Position numbers and translations under genes: made by a program. This document shows positions 26,974 through 37,061 of a DNA stretch of 60,473 nt, one piece after another. The notes beneath the pieces are model-generated. The model worked only from the letters and a program-made list of their open reading frames with translations, had not been told where the DNA came from and did no database searches. The stretch lies in NCBI GenBank assembly GCA_913062815.1, contig CAJXWZ010000029.1, positions 1 through 60,473 of the forward strand, read 5' to 3'. The DNA is from an uncultured Colwellia sp. (GTDB lineage: Bacteria; Pseudomonadota; Gammaproteobacteria; Enterobacterales; Alteromonadaceae). Position 1 is the first letter of the stretch. Every line of letters starts with the position of its first letter.

Positions 26974-27888
26974 ATGAACACGCTTAAAAAACCAGCTTCA
27001 ATTCACAAAACGCAACTGGCAAAATTGGAAAAGCGCTTGAGACGCAATGTCGGCCAAGCTATTGCCGAATACAATATGATAGAAGATGGTGATAAAGTAA
27101 TGGTGTGTGTCTCAGGAGGCAAGGACAGTTACGCATTACTCGATATACTATTGAAAATGAAAGAGTCTGCGCCCATTCATTTTGATATTATCGCAGTGAA
27201 TTTAGATCAAAAACAACCCGGTTTCCCTGAACATATTCTCCCCCAATATCTTGATGGCCTAGGCATTGAGTATCACATCATTGAAGAAGATACTTACGCC
27301 ATAGTTAAAGATAAAATTCCTGAAGGTAAAACAACCTGTAGTTTATGTTCAAGATTAAGACGTGCAGTGCTTTATAAAACAGCAAAAAAGTTAGGTGCAA
27401 CTAAAATAGCATTAGGTCATCACCGTGATGATATGATTGAAACCTTAATGTTAAATATGTTTTATGGCGGAAAACTGAAAGCAATGCCTGCTAAACTTGT
27501 ATCAGATAATGGCGAACATGTTGTTATTAGGCCTCTAGCTTTTTGTAAAGAAAGTGAATTGATTCAATATAGTGAATTAAAAGACTTCCCAATAATTCCG
27601 TGCAATTTATGTGGCTCTCAACCTAACTTACAACGCCAAAATATTAAACGTATGCTTAATGATTGGCATGTTCAATCTCCTGGCAGGATAGAATCAATGT
27701 TTACCGCTATGCGAAATATTGTGCCATCTCACCTTTGTGATAATAATCTGTTTGATTTCAAAAATATTGATAGTACTTCTGGGATCATTAATGGTGGAGA
27801 TTTAGCATTTGATGACAATGAAGTTGAATATAATCAGGTTGAAAAGAATAGCCATGCAAATGAACTAAATGTGATTGAAGTGAAGTGA
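26974..27888 (+). CDS. ttcA: tRNA 2-thiocytidine(32) synthetase TtcA
   Basis: 304 residues. The ATP-binding PP-loop is [10 protein letters not shown] near residue 48. The Cys pair of the Fe-S cluster is CSLCSRLRR near 120 and the third Cys region is [12 protein letters not shown] near 210. [20 protein letters not shown] is the conserved middle segment. It thiolates cytidine 32 in certain tRNAs. The stop codon abuts the stop of the convergent cyclase gene with no gap. Confidence 0.96.
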   Translation: MNTLKKPASIHKTQLAKLEKRLRRNVGQAIAEYNMIEDGDKVMVCVSGGKDSYALLDILLKMKESAPIHFDIIAVNLDQKQPGFPEHILPQYLDGLGIEYHIIEEDTYAIVKDKIPEGKTTCSLCSRLRRAVLYKTAKKLGATKIALGHHRDDMIETLMLNMFYGGKLKAMPAKLVSDNGEHVVIRPLAFCKESELIQYSELKDFPIIPCNLCGSQPNLQRQNIKRMLNDWHVQSPGRIESMFTAMRNIVPSHLCDNNLFDFKNIDSTSGIINGGDLAFDDNEVEYNQVEKNSHANELNVIEVK

Positions 27889-30099
27889 TCATTTATTGGT
27901 ATGAGTAAAGCTGCCATCCCAATCAGTTGATGGCGGTTTTTGTAGCAATACTTGTAGACGCTTCTTAAATAATAGATAAAGTTTACATTTCGGCGCCAAC
28001 TGAAGAAGCTTGTCAATTATTGCCATTGACTTGGTAAAGTCTTTATTTGTATAGCATAAAAAACATTGCTCAAAATAATCGGCTTGTTGGAGTTGACTTT
28101 CATTTATGGGTTTCTTGATTGGCATATACAAATTAGTAGTTTTATCTTTGCCAACCACTTTGACTTTATCAACGAAATGAAAATGATAAGATGAGCATTG
28201 CATTAAGGTCGTTTCACTTATTAGCATATCAACACCATAATATTTCGTTAAGCTTTCTAGCCGTGAACCTAAGTTAACCGCGTCACCTAAAACAGTGTAA
28301 GCCCTTCTAAAACTTGAACCCATATCCCCTACATTCATCATCCCAGTATTGATACCAATACCTATAGCTATTGCTGGTAAGCCTCGTTGTTTAAATTCAT
28401 TTGAAAGCTGAGCTGTTTTAGTCAACATGTCAAAAGCGGCATTGACTGCGTGTTCAGCATGCATAGCATCATTGAGTGGTGCCCCCCAGAAAGCCATCAC
28501 CATATCGCCGACATATTTATCAATAGTTCCACCATGTTTAAAAATAACTTCTGTGATGGGTGATAAGTAGTCATTCAGTAATTGTTTTAGCTCATTGGCG
28601 TTAAGTCCTTCTGATAGATGTGTAAAGTTGCGAATGTCAGCAAAGAGAACTGTCATTTCTTTGCGCTCACCATCCATAGATGAAGCGTTCGTATCATTTA
28701 AGAGTTCATCAATATGGGCTGGGGGCACATATTGACCAAATATATCTTTTACATGTTTACGTTGTAGATTCTCTTGATAAAAGCCTTTCATGATTGCGGT
28801 AATGCTAATAACAAATAATACTAATAACAACGCGATAATGGGTAAGTGAATTTGATAAACGTGCCATATATAAACATTGGCGGCCCATACAGCCCCTAAT
28901 ACAGACGCTGCAATCATCAACATGGCCACTGGCGACTTTTCTATCAGGATATAACTTAACCAAAGCCCTAATATCAAAATGAGTAAAATATTCGCACCTA
29001 ACCACCATTCAGGCTGCACTACTTGGTTTTCTGGTTGCACTAATGCATCAAACACTGTCGCATGAACTTCAACACCAGGATAAAGTAGTGAAACAGGTGT
29101 CGTTCTTAGATCTGCCATGCCCACTGCTGAAGATCCAATAAATACCACAGCCCCTTCAAAGCGTTTATCGACAACCTTTTCATTCATCACCGCAGTTGCT
29201 GATGTATATGAATACCGTTTTATCCCTCCTCGAAAGGGTATTAGCATCTGGGCCCGATTGTCAGTTCTTATGATGCTTGTGCCTATTGCTAAGCCTGATA
29301 ATAACACTGAGTTATTTTCAACATGCCAAATAGGCGTAATATTTGGTGCAAAGCTATACGCTCTGAAGGTCTCAAGTGCAAGGGACGGGTATATTGTATC
29401 TTTATAAGCGCTAATTAAGGCTGTCCGCCTTATAAAGCCATCTTCATCAAAAACTGCATTAATATATCCTTGACCCAAGGCAGCTTTATTCAGTTTTTCA
29501 ATACTTGCGTTAAAGCCTTTGAACTGGTGTAGTTGATGATTATTGTTAATTATGTCTTTATTTTTTACTAACGTTGCTATTTGATTTATCGCTGGCGCCT
29601 GCATCTTCCCTAATACTATGCCTCTATTTTGTTGCAATAGAGTGCCTAAAATCACATCATTTTGACTAATAGCTTTAGCAAAAATAACGTCATTATCTAA
29701 CTCTTTAATTAAATCGCCAAAATCATAATTTCGCTTACGTTTTTGTAATGCTTTATTGACTTGTTCAACTGGGTTTTGTTGTGGCTCAGAGAAGAGCATA
29801 TCAAAGGAAATGACGATGGAACCTTGCGCTGTTAATGTATCAACTAACCTCGCTAGCTGACTTCTGGGCCACGGCCAACGGCCTATTTCTTTTAAACTTT
29901 GCTCATCGATATCAATAATTTGGATATTAGCTGGGGAAACTGGTGCAGGATGGATAAAGTGAACTAACTTAAAATCATAGGCTATTCCCTCAAGACGTTT
30001 GAACCAGCTAGGCTGCAACCATTGAAGAAAGCTAAAACAAACAACAAAAAAAAAGCCTAAGAGCATGTCATATAGAAGAAAACTGACATTATTTTTCAT
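27889..30099 (-). CDS. CHASE2-domain class III adenylate cyclase
   Basis: 736 residues. One membrane helix at about 8-27 leads to a periplasmic CHASE2 sensor domain (about 40-345; IDIDEQSLKEIGRWPWPRSQ, ISFDMLFSEP). Three membrane helices at about 365-445 follow, then a cytoplasmic cyclase domain from about residue 475. Catalytic features are the metal-binding Asp in FADIRNFTHLSEG, the substrate-selecting Lys and second metal Asp in GGTIDKYVGDMVMAFWGAP, and the RRAYTVLGDAVNLGSRLE segment. These residues favour ATP, giving cAMP. Its start codon overlaps the stop of the giant lipoprotein gene (TAATG), so the two are translationally coupled. Last gene of the four-gene unit. Confidence 0.9.
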   Translation of the reverse strand: MKNNVSFLLYDMLLGFFFVVCFSFLQWLQPSWFKRLEGIAYDFKLVHFIHPAPVSPANIQIIDIDEQSLKEIGRWPWPRSQLARLVDTLTAQGSIVISFDMLFSEPQQNPVEQVNKALQKRKRNYDFGDLIKELDNDVIFAKAISQNDVILGTLLQQNRGIVLGKMQAPAINQIATLVKNKDIINNNHQLHQFKGFNASIEKLNKAALGQGYINAVFDEDGFIRRTALISAYKDTIYPSLALETFRAYSFAPNITPIWHVENNSVLLSGLAIGTSIIRTDNRAQMLIPFRGGIKRYSYTSATAVMNEKVVDKRFEGAVVFIGSSAVGMADLRTTPVSLLYPGVEVHATVFDALVQPENQVVQPEWWLGANILLILILGLWLSYILIEKSPVAMLMIAASVLGAVWAANVYIWHVYQIHLPIIALLLVLFVISITAIMKGFYQENLQRKHVKDIFGQYVPPAHIDELLNDTNASSMDGERKEMTVLFADIRNFTHLSEGLNANELKQLLNDYLSPITEVIFKHGGTIDKYVGDMVMAFWGAPLNDAMHAEHAVNAAFDMLTKTAQLSNEFKQRGLPAIAIGIGINTGMMNVGDMGSSFRRAYTVLGDAVNLGSRLESLTKYYGVDMLISETTLMQCSSYHFHFVDKVKVVGKDKTTNLYMPIKKPINESQLQQADYFEQCFLCYTNKDFTKSMAIIDKLLQLAPKCKLYLLFKKRLQVLLQKPPSTDWDGSFTHTNK

Positions 30100-33000
30100 T
30101 AATACTTATCTTCACCCATGATGAAAGTGCCTAAATCACCTACAGCAAAAATATTGTTACTATTGAAAATAACATCGTTTAAATGTTGTGCACTACCAGC
30201 ACTGGCAGGTAACCATGTAACGCCATTTTCACTTGTAAAAGTAACGCCATTATCACCAACGGTTATATAATTACTCCCCGAAAAGGCAATTGCATTTAAG
30301 TTTGCGGTAATACCAGAATTAATACTACTAAAGCTACCCCCCATTGCAGTTCCGGTCACTATAATACCATTATCTCCAATAATAATATTAGTGCTGCCAT
30401 TATAAATAATATCGTTTAGTTGACCAAAAGATGAGTTTGAGAAGAAGTTCATCCACGTTGTTGCTCCCGGTGCAGCAGTATTATTTCTCACAATAATCTT
30501 TCCGTTACTTCCCACTGCCACAAAATAATCATCATCGTGATCTATACCATAAAAATGATCACTTAAGCCTGTCGTTTCTACGACCCAATTAATGCCATCT
30601 TGACTTGTTATTATTGCACCAAAATCTCCAACAATGACATAAAGAGAAAAAGGACTGCCTTGGGTATCTAGACCAGAAAACCAAAAAACATCATTAAGGT
30701 TATTGGATGTAGGACTAGATTGTGTGGTCCATATATCACCAGAAGGGCTAGTCAAAATCAAACCACTATCACCAACCGCGATAAAAGCATTGTTAAAATA
30801 CTCTACTTGATTAATTGGAAAAGTCGATGTTGTTGAAACATCACTCCAGCTAGTACCATCAGTACTTGAGGTTATATTGGTACCATTACCTGCCCTTATT
30901 AATTTACTCCCACTATGTGCTATTGCAGTACTATCTATATTGCTTCCAGTACTAATGGGTTGGTAACTCACCCCGTCACTAGAAGTGAAAACGTTCGCTA
31001 AGTCTCCAACCAGCACAAATAGACTACCGTCATAGATAACATCATTAAGTGATTGTGAATCAATACCACCTTGTAATGTCCAATTTATACCATCAGGACT
31101 TGTGATAACTGTACTATTATCTCCAACAGCCATAAACATATTATTACCCCAGGTAATGCTGTTGATATTATTGCTAGTATTAGCATTTCTAGTTGTCCAA
31201 GTTATGCCGTCTGCACTTGAAATTAGCGAACCGTTCGCACCTACCGCAACAAAAATATTATTGAGATTACTAACAACATCATGCAAATTATCACTTACAT
31301 TACTTGTTCTTACAGTCCAACTGTTATCATCTAGACTGGTTTCTATTGTACCTGAATTACCAACAATAACCGTGATACCGAGGGCCCTTTCAACAGAGTT
31401 AAACAAAACTGAGGTATTTGGTGTTTTTGTTTGCCAGTCAATACCATCGTTCGAATACATAACACATTGCATGCCAGTCGCTATAAACTCATTCTGGTTA
31501 AATACAACCTGAACCATAGAAATGAAGGTGTTGGTAGTTCGTTCAGCCCACCTGCCTGGGTTTACTTCACCTTGCTGGCTAAAAGCCTTGTTTACTTTAC
31601 CAACGGCTATACTTGAATTTATGTTTGGCGATAGTGAAGCTTGGCCACTCGCTACAGCCATAAAAGGACTTGAACTATCGTGATAATGGTTTTGCCAATT
31701 GCTTAGATCACTACTAGTAAGAATATTTTGATTAGCGACGATAAAATACCGATTGCCATCAAAGCTAATTCCTTGATAGTCCGCCATGACTATATTTGGG
31801 AGGGCATTATCACCGAGCCAATCAATTTCAGAGACATTCAATGTCACTATTGCTTGGGCAACCTCCCCTAAACCATCATCAATACTATAAACAAAACTAT
31901 CTACACCACTAAAACCGTTGTTTGGCGTATATAAGAAACTTGAATCGTTATTAATACTCAAAACTCCATTTTCAACATTATAGTTAAGACTGTTATATTG
32001 AATGGGATCGGAATTAGGATCGCTATCGTTTTGTGTTGGTAAATTAAATGAAACACCGTCAACATCGATATTTACATTAGTGCGAACTTGGTAATCATCA
32101 GGCCTTGCTATTGGAGCTAGGTTTGCTTGATTGATACTAATAGTAACCATTGCCGTTGCCGTACTTGTACCGTCGGTTATTTGATATTCAAAACTATCTG
32201 AGCCGAAAAAACCACTATTCGGCGTATAAGTGAATCGACCATCAGAAAACAATGACAATGTGCCATTGCTCACATTGGTGATTGGGCTAGTGATAACCGT
32301 TAAACTATCATTTTCAGGGTCAGTATCATTATCCAATACCCCTTGAATACTTGAGTTATCAGCAGTTAACGTTGTGTCTTGGTCTACTGTGTAGTTATCA
32401 TCATTGGCTGTGGGCGATAAATTCGCTTGATTGATACTGATAGTAACCATTGCCGTTGCTGTACTTGTACCGTCGGTTATTTGATATTCAAAACTATCTG
32501 TGCCGAAAAAACCACTATTCGGCGTATAAGTGAATCGACCATCAGAAAACAATGATAATGTGCCATTGCTTACATTGGTGATTGGACTAGTGATAACCGT
32601 TAAACTATCATTTTCAGGGTCAGTATCATTATCCAATACCCCTTGAATACTTGAGTTATCAGCAGTTAACGTTGTGTCTTGATCTACTGTGTAGTTATCA
32701 TCATTGGCTGTGGGCGCTAAATTCACTTGATTGATACTAATAGTAACCATTGCCGTTGCCGTACTTGAACCGTCGGTTATTTGATATTCAAAACTATCCA
32801 TACCGAAAAACCCACTATTCGGTGTATAAGTGAATCGACCATCGGAAAACAATGATAATGTGCCATTGCTTACATTGGTGATTGGACTAGTGATAACCGT
32901 TAAACTATCATTTTCAGGGTCAGTATCATTATCCAATACCCCTTGAATACTTGAGTTATCAGCAGTTAACGTTGTGTCTTGATCTACTGTGTAGTTATCA

Positions 33001-35804
33001 TCATTGGCTGTGGGCGCTAAATTAGCGTTATTTATAGTGATACGAACTGTCGCAGAATCAGTGCCGCCATTTCCATCACTTATAAAATAAATAAAAGCAT
33101 CGCTTCCCGCAACACCAGTAGCGGTATAATCTATAGTATTATCTGATTGAATGACTACGCTACCAGCACCTGCAGACAAACTTGTTACTGTTAGGTTATC
33201 ACCATCAATGTCACTATCATTTGCTAACACATTGATATTTATGGTCTGGTTTATATCAACCTCAGCAACGTCATCAACTGCGGAGGGTGGCGTGTTGCTA
33301 ACCGGTGTAATAGTTACAGTGACTGTTGCTGATGCAGTTCCGCCATTACCATCATTAATAAAATAAACAAAAGAATCCATTCCAGCCGATGCTGGTGCCG
33401 TATAGTCAATCGAATTATCTGATAATATATTTACGCTACCAGTGCCAGCAGAAATACTAGTTACGGTTAACATATCTCCATCTAAATCACTGTCATTTGC
33501 TAGTACGTTAATATTAACCGTTTGAGTTACTTCTACAACAGTTGTATCATCCATCGCAACAGGTATGTTATTACTTGACATCATTATGGTAACTGTCACT
33601 GATGCTGAAGCTGACCCACCATTACCATCAGAAATAGCATAGTTAATTGTTGCTATACCACTGTTTGTACCACTTTCAAAAGTAAGGGTATTATCACTGT
33701 TAATACTTACTGAACCTATATCCACGTTGGCCGACAAAATACTTAAACTATCATTTTCTATATCTGAATCATTTTCTAATACATTAATTACGATGTTTTC
33801 ACCTTGCATAACACTCGCAATATCATCAAGTGCTATAGGTGCATCATTAACGGGTAACACTGTAATTGATACAGTGGCTGTATCAGTGTTCCCATTACCA
33901 TCATAGATAGTGTAACTAAAATTATCATCACCGAAATAATTGTCATTTGCTTGATAGTCTAAAAATTGTCCATTTAAACTCACTGTGCCATTATTAACTT
34001 GCCAATCTACAATTTCCAAGGCATCGCCATCTATGTCACTGTCATTACTTAGGACATCGATTGTAATTAGCTCATCTTCATTAACACTGACAGAATCGTT
34101 AACTGCGTTAGGCGCTTGATTGCTATTTTCAACATGGATAGAGACAGTAGCTTGAGCTTGCGTTCCGATGCTATCTTCAATTGCATAGATAAATGTATCG
34201 ATACCCACAAAATCAGTATTAGGAATATAGGTGAAGAAACCTTCAATGTTAATTGTCAAGGTACCGTTATCTACATTATCGATTAAATTAGATTGCAAAT
34301 ATATTTCATCTCCATCTGGATCATAATCATTTGCTAACACCCCAGGTATTGGATCGCCATCCGCTATCAGACTAGCATTTACTGCTATTGAGTAGCTATC
34401 ATCTATCGCTACGGGTTGACTATTTACTTGACCAACACTAATAAATACTCTCCCTGTAGCCGATAAGCCTTCATCATCATAAACCTGATATTCAAAATGG
34501 TCTAAACCAACAAAGTCACTATTTGGGCTATAAGAAAAGCTTCCGTCAATATTTAAAAGCAATACGCCATTCATAACATCGATTAATGGACTGGTATTTA
34601 TGCTTAGGTTGTCACTATCAATATCAAAATCATTGATTAATACCCCTGGAGATGCAATGTCTAAGTCTTGATTGATTGAAATTGCGTAATTATCATCAAC
34701 TGCTTGTGGTGCATCATTCACTGGAGCTATGGTGATGTTAGCTCTTGCAGATGAAATACCACCTTGACCGTCTTGAATTTCATACTCAAAATAGTCATTT
34801 CCTGAGAAGTTAGTTTGCGGAATGTAGTTAAAGTCACCATTATTGAATAATGTAACTCCACCATTTGTTGGTCTTGTCAATGGTCTAGGTGTAACTGTCA
34901 GGGTGTTATTTTCATTATCAATGTCGTTATCAAGTAAGTTTCCCATTATTGATGTATCTTCATCTTGAAATAAATCGTCAAGAACACCTTGTGGCGGTGT
35001 GTTACTAATGCCATTAAAGGCATCCATTCTGATACGACTACTGAAGGCACTTTCCCCGCTGCCATCAATACCTGTTACAAGCAAGAAATACTGCTGTTGA
35101 GCTATCAGGTTAGTTAAAGTGTGCTGGTTACTATTTTGCGCTAATAATGCTTGCCCTTGGGTTAATGATAGGTAGTTATCAGGAGTTAATTTTTCATCCG
35201 CAGCCAGATAAATATTATATTTAATCAAATCTGAATTTTCTTGCCATGAAAGGTTTATTTCATTCCCATCATTACTTCTGCTGAGTTCCACTCCTGCTAT
35301 TCTTCTAAACTGCCAGTTAATAGTAATAGTACTAACTTGCATTTGGTTCTGTTCAACATCCATCACCCAAAGACCAATAGTTATCGGGCCGTGTTCGACA
35401 CCAAAATCAACAGGGTTTATATTTGTTTCCGTTTTATGAAAGGTAGAGCCGTTACAATCACTTACACTGTCACATAGGTATTTCAATTGTTCGCTTTCGT
35501 TGAAACTCAGTGCAACAGCCGCAAGTCCTTCGTCATCCTCAACATCAACGGAAACCAGTAAATTACCATTGAAATCCTCATCGTTAAATGGATGACTAAA
35601 GCCACCAGTTGCGTTCGCTTGTGCTACCTTTTTCACATGTAGTTCAACATTTGAGCTATTAACATTAGGAGTAATTATTGTTTTTGTAGTGTCTAAAGTA
35701 AAATCAATATCTACTTCTTTATCTTGAGTTTCACTACCGCAAGAAATTAATACAAAGCTAACATGCAAAACAATAATCAAATGTAAAAATCGACTTATTT
35801 TCAT
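30099..35804 (-). CDS. Giant cadherin/Ig-repeat lipoprotein with C-terminal beta-propeller
   Basis: 1901 residues. The lipoprotein signal ends VLISC (Cys22) followed by GSE, with no Asp at +2, so outer-membrane sorting is expected. Near residues 170-265 lies a fibronectin type III-like domain (INLSWQENSDLIKYNIYL). From about 275 to 1330 there are 11 tandem Ig/cadherin-like repeats of about 95-100 residues of the tandem-95 type, most opening with N-x-P-x-A-x-D-D and containing NDxDxDxDxL and a FxYxxxDGxG strand. The last about 565 residues hold a dozen repeats of about 40 residues (AVGDNSTVITSPDGINWT) of the YCF48/BNR propeller type. It has the shape of a long, calcium-stiffened surface stalk with a propeller head. 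Function unknown. It is flanked by FecR and cyclase genes. Confidence 0.9.
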   Translation of the reverse strand: MKISRFLHLIIVLHVSFVLISCGSETQDKEVDIDFTLDTTKTIITPNVNSSNVELHVKKVAQANATGGFSHPFNDEDFNGNLLVSVDVEDDEGLAAVALSFNESEQLKYLCDSVSDCNGSTFHKTETNINPVDFGVEHGPITIGLWVMDVEQNQMQVSTITINWQFRRIAGVELSRSNDGNEINLSWQENSDLIKYNIYLAADEKLTPDNYLSLTQGQALLAQNSNQHTLTNLIAQQQYFLLVTGIDGSGESAFSSRIRMDAFNGISNTPPQGVLDDLFQDEDTSIMGNLLDNDIDNENNTLTVTPRPLTRPTNGGVTLFNNGDFNYIPQTNFSGNDYFEYEIQDGQGGISSARANITIAPVNDAPQAVDDNYAISINQDLDIASPGVLINDFDIDSDNLSINTSPLIDVMNGVLLLNIDGSFSYSPNSDFVGLDHFEYQVYDDEGLSATGRVFISVGQVNSQPVAIDDSYSIAVNASLIADGDPIPGVLANDYDPDGDEIYLQSNLIDNVDNGTLTINIEGFFTYIPNTDFVGIDTFIYAIEDSIGTQAQATVSIHVENSNQAPNAVNDSVSVNEDELITIDVLSNDSDIDGDALEIVDWQVNNGTVSLNGQFLDYQANDNYFGDDNFSYTIYDGNGNTDTATVSITVLPVNDAPIALDDIASVMQGENIVINVLENDSDIENDSLSILSANVDIGSVSINSDNTLTFESGTNSGIATINYAISDGNGGSASASVTVTIMMSSNNIPVAMDDTTVVEVTQTVNINVLANDSDLDGDMLTVTSISAGTGSVNILSDNSIDYTAPASAGMDSFVYFINDGNGGTASATVTVTITPVSNTPPSAVDDVAEVDINQTININVLANDSDIDGDNLTVTSLSAGAGSVVIQSDNTIDYTATGVAGSDAFIYFISDGNGGTDSATVRITINNANLAPTANDDNYTVDQDTTLTADNSSIQGVLDNDTDPENDSLTVITSPITNVSNGTLSLFSDGRFTYTPNSGFFGMDSFEYQITDGSSTATAMVTISINQVNLAPTANDDNYTVDQDTTLTADNSSIQGVLDNDTDPENDSLTVITSPITNVSNGTLSLFSDGRFTYTPNSGFFGTDSFEYQITDGTSTATAMVTISINQANLSPTANDDNYTVDQDTTLTADNSSIQGVLDNDTDPENDSLTVITSPITNVSNGTLSLFSDGRFTYTPNSGFFGSDSFEYQITDGTSTATAMVTISINQANLAPIARPDDYQVRTNVNIDVDGVSFNLPTQNDSDPNSDPIQYNSLNYNVENGVLSINNDSSFLYTPNNGFSGVDSFVYSIDDGLGEVAQAIVTLNVSEIDWLGDNALPNIVMADYQGISFDGNRYFIVANQNILTSSDLSNWQNHYHDSSSPFMAVASGQASLSPNINSSIAVGKVNKAFSQQGEVNPGRWAERTTNTFISMVQVVFNQNEFIATGMQCVMYSNDGIDWQTKTPNTSVLFNSVERALGITVIVGNSGTIETSLDDNSWTVRTSNVSDNLHDVVSNLNNIFVAVGANGSLISSADGITWTTRNANTSNNINSITWGNNMFMAVGDNSTVITSPDGINWTLQGGIDSQSLNDVIYDGSLFVLVGDLANVFTSSDGVSYQPISTGSNIDSTAIAHSGSKLIRAGNGTNITSSTDGTSWSDVSTTSTFPINQVEYFNNAFIAVGDSGLILTSPSGDIWTTQSSPTSNNLNDVFWFSGLDTQGSPFSLYVIVGDFGAIITSQDGINWVVETTGLSDHFYGIDHDDDYFVAVGSNGKIIVRNNTAAPGATTWMNFFSNSSFGQLNDIIYNGSTNIIIGDNGIIVTGTAMGGSFSSINSGITANLNAIAFSGSNYITVGDNGVTFTSENGVTWLPASAGSAQHLNDVIFNSNNIFAVGDLGTFIMGEDKY
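32115..33020 (-). repeat. Three near-identical 300-bp tandem repeats inside the giant gene
   Basis: Repeats 8-10 of the giant lipoprotein are nearly identical at DNA level with a period of exactly 300 bases; the phrase TCATTGGCTGTGGGC recurs at about 32401, 32701 and 33001. Differences are a few scattered substitutions. The neighbouring repeats (1-7 and 11) are much more diverged, so this block arose by recent duplication or is kept uniform by gene conversion. Copy number could change in steps of 100 residues without shifting the frame. Confidence 0.92.
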
Positions 35805-35837
35805 AATCGTTTGCTCTCTAATATGTCAAGTTATTAA

Positions 35838-37049
35838 TTAAGGAGTTTCTACTAATAAAAAACTGCCACCAGCAGTGTTAGTACTGTTAATTAATTCACT
35901 TAACGAAATTTCACCTAAAATTTGGCTACCATTATTTAAGAATAAACCTGATATATTGCCATCTGCCAAATTATTCCCGTGACTGGCAAAATTAATATTC
36001 ACCTCTAGTGCTGCCTGTGAAATGACACCATTAAAAGCAGCGAACCATTGACCTGAATTATCACTAAAAGAGATTTGACCTGTAGGAATACGACCTGTAT
36101 CAAAGTTAACGGTCATATTCATTAGTAGGTTTGATATAGCACCCGAAGAACTTGACAAACTCTGTTCAAGAAAGTGATCAAAAACAACCAAGCCGGTTTT
36201 ATCAGATATTATTGAGGGAGTATCAGGGGCAAGTCCTGCCCACAAAGCATCATTATCAATCCAGCTTTTGCCACTTTCATCGAACTCTAACGGATAACTT
36301 TTATCCAAAACACTATTAAATTCATTTTCAACACTGGCTAGTTTGATAGCCTTCTCCCTGTTGAACTTTTCTTCTATGCCTTTAAAAATACCAGATCTAA
36401 ATGTTAGCTGCTGACCAATGGGGTGATTGTGTCCATGAGCAAATGTATCGGGTAAATGTAAGGTGAACTCAACTGAGCCATCACTTCTAACAATGGCAAA
36501 ACTATAATCCTGATTGTTTCCAATGCTAAATTTGTTATCTACGCTACCTACCGTGACGTTAACATCAATGATGCCATCCCAAACGGAGAGAAATAAATCG
36601 CCATCTATTAACTCGGCTTCATAATGTGTTCCTCTAACACCGATACTCGCTACAGGAGTTTGTAAATTATAATTTCCCTCACCGCCATTTAGTAAACCTG
36701 TGATAGTACGCAGCCCACCTTCGACAAGTGATAAACCTACACTTCCCTTATTGGTAACCTTGTTAAATTGATATTCGACCACTGTCAATTGCGTGTGTTC
36801 CTGTAAAGAAAGTAATGCCCCATCAACCATTCTAAGTTGCGTATTACTTTCATTTCCGGTACTGACTACATCTGTTTGAAAAATGGAAGAACGTCGTTTT
36901 AATGCTCTTATTTCCGCTAAATCCTTCGCCTGGACTACTCCAATGGCAACAATGGTTTTACCGGCACTTATTGATTTCCCTTGTTCATTTGCTGACAATA
37001 AAAAGGGCATTAAGCCAATAAAAAAGATATAAATAGATAAGTAGTTCAT
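35838..37049 (-). CDS. Exported FecR-domain protein
   Basis: 403 residues. A signal peptide (MNYLSIYIFFIGLMPFLLSA) shows that it is periplasmic, unlike classical FecR with its cytoplasmic anti-sigma part. The FecR domain spans about residues 35-170 (GNESNTQLRMVDGALLSLQEHT, TPVASIGVRGTHYEAEL). The C-terminal about 180 residues are beta-rich (ISFSDNSGQWFAAFNG; SLFLNNG-like SGLFLNNGSQ) with no recognised domain. Such exported FecR proteins are often encoded beside CHASE2 cyclases, as here, which suggests a ligand-sensing partner of the cyclase; that pairing is inference from gene order. Confidence 0.85.
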   Translation of the reverse strand: MNYLSIYIFFIGLMPFLLSANEQGKSISAGKTIVAIGVVQAKDLAEIRALKRRSSIFQTDVVSTGNESNTQLRMVDGALLSLQEHTQLTVVEYQFNKVTNKGSVGLSLVEGGLRTITGLLNGGEGNYNLQTPVASIGVRGTHYEAELIDGDLFLSVWDGIIDVNVTVGSVDNKFSIGNNQDYSFAIVRSDGSVEFTLHLPDTFAHGHNHPIGQQLTFRSGIFKGIEEKFNREKAIKLASVENEFNSVLDKSYPLEFDESGKSWIDNDALWAGLAPDTPSIISDKTGLVVFDHFLEQSLSSSSGAISNLLMNMTVNFDTGRIPTGQISFSDNSGQWFAAFNGVISQAALEVNINFASHGNNLADGNISGLFLNNGSQILGEISLSELINSTNTAGGSFLLVETP

Positions 37050-37061
37050 TAGTTAATCTCC

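Noticed and set aside
31102..31512. 136-codon plus-strand frame inside the giant lipoprotein gene
   Set aside because: It is a shadow of the repetitive minus-strand coding sequence.
32115..33020. CRISPR-like regular repeats
   Set aside because: Units are 300 bases, contiguous and in frame within a coding gene; there are no short repeats with unique spacers.
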